DNA of 20,382 nucleotides from an uncultured Collinsella sp. GTDB taxonomy: Bacteria; Actinomycetota; Coriobacteriia; Coriobacteriales; Coriobacteriaceae. Of this stretch, positions 20,374 to 20,382 are shown one piece after another; within the stretch, counting starts at the first letter, position 1, and each line of letters starts with the position of its first letter. A model generated the notes under the pieces. That model saw only the letters and a program-made list of their open reading frames with translations. It was not told the origin of the DNA and did not search any database. Position numbers and translations under genes: made by a program. The stretch is taken from assembly GCA_900542905.1 (NCBI GenBank), contig UQPF01000027.1, positions 1-20,382 on the forward strand. The letters run 5' to 3'.

Positions 20374-20382
20374 ATGTCCGGA
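20374..20382 (+). CDS. Start of a gene cut by the window end
   Basis: GGAGGA (20364-20369) is followed after 4 bases by ATG TCC GGA at the very end of the window, reading Met-Ser-Gly. The strong ribosome site is the only evidence. Nothing can be said about the product. It is divergent from the LacI-type gene and could be one of its targets. Confidence 0.4.

Noticed and set aside
1..20382. CRISPR array, tRNA genes, prophage or insertion sequence
   Set aside because: No regularly spaced direct repeats, no tRNA cloverleaf sequences, and no integrase or transposase reading frame were found in the window.

Overview
The window looks like chromosomal DNA of a high-GC, Gram-positive gut actinobacterium. 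A Coriobacteriia member close to Collinsella is my best guess. This rests on base composition, the tilS-hpt-ftsH order, a Tat-type lipoprotein and general protein character; no database comparison was possible. Most of the window is ordinary core chromosome with short intergenic gaps, and I see no integrase, transposase, phage module or CRISPR array. I found no complete undescribed multi-gene system. The unexplained content is mainly in the intergenic DNA, which carries several long and exact palindromes.

Layout. Positions 1-105 are the 3' part of a 5S rRNA gene, followed by a terminator. A small tail-anchored membrane protein (minus) and an Hsp20 chaperone (plus) diverge from a 277-base AT-rich gap. 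A WalJ/YycJ-like metallo-hydrolase (minus) diverges from the tilS, hpt, ftsH group (tRNA-Ile lysidinylation, purine salvage, membrane proteolysis). A REP-like palindrome separates ftsH from a class I aminotransferase and a PHP-domain phosphatase. A 23S rRNA m5U-methyltransferase-like gene (minus) converges on these.

The 348-base gap at 10583-10930 holds a 147-base element with perfect 39-base inverted ends, then a good promoter with an inverted repeat around its -10 box. This drives an amino-acid ABC importer: a Tat lipoprotein binding protein, a permease and an ATPase, with a long hairpin between the first two genes. Next come an EF-G-like protein with altered G3 and G4 motifs, an anchored or secreted DNA/RNA nuclease (minus), an isolated larE (minus), a HAD phosphatase (plus) and a LacI-family regulator (minus). 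A 50-base palindromic element occurs twice in opposite orientation, at 17001-17050 and at 20206-20255; the second copy lies in the lacI-type promoter region. The right edge carries a perfect 40-base palindrome and the first three codons of another gene.

How the genes relate. The three transporter genes form a clear operon, and hpt-ftsH are translationally close. Convergent pairs (membrane protein/5S, hsp20/walJ-like, PHP/methyltransferase, EF-G-like/nuclease, HAD/LacI) share stem-loop terminators that can work in both directions. Otherwise the genes look like independent housekeeping or stress units.
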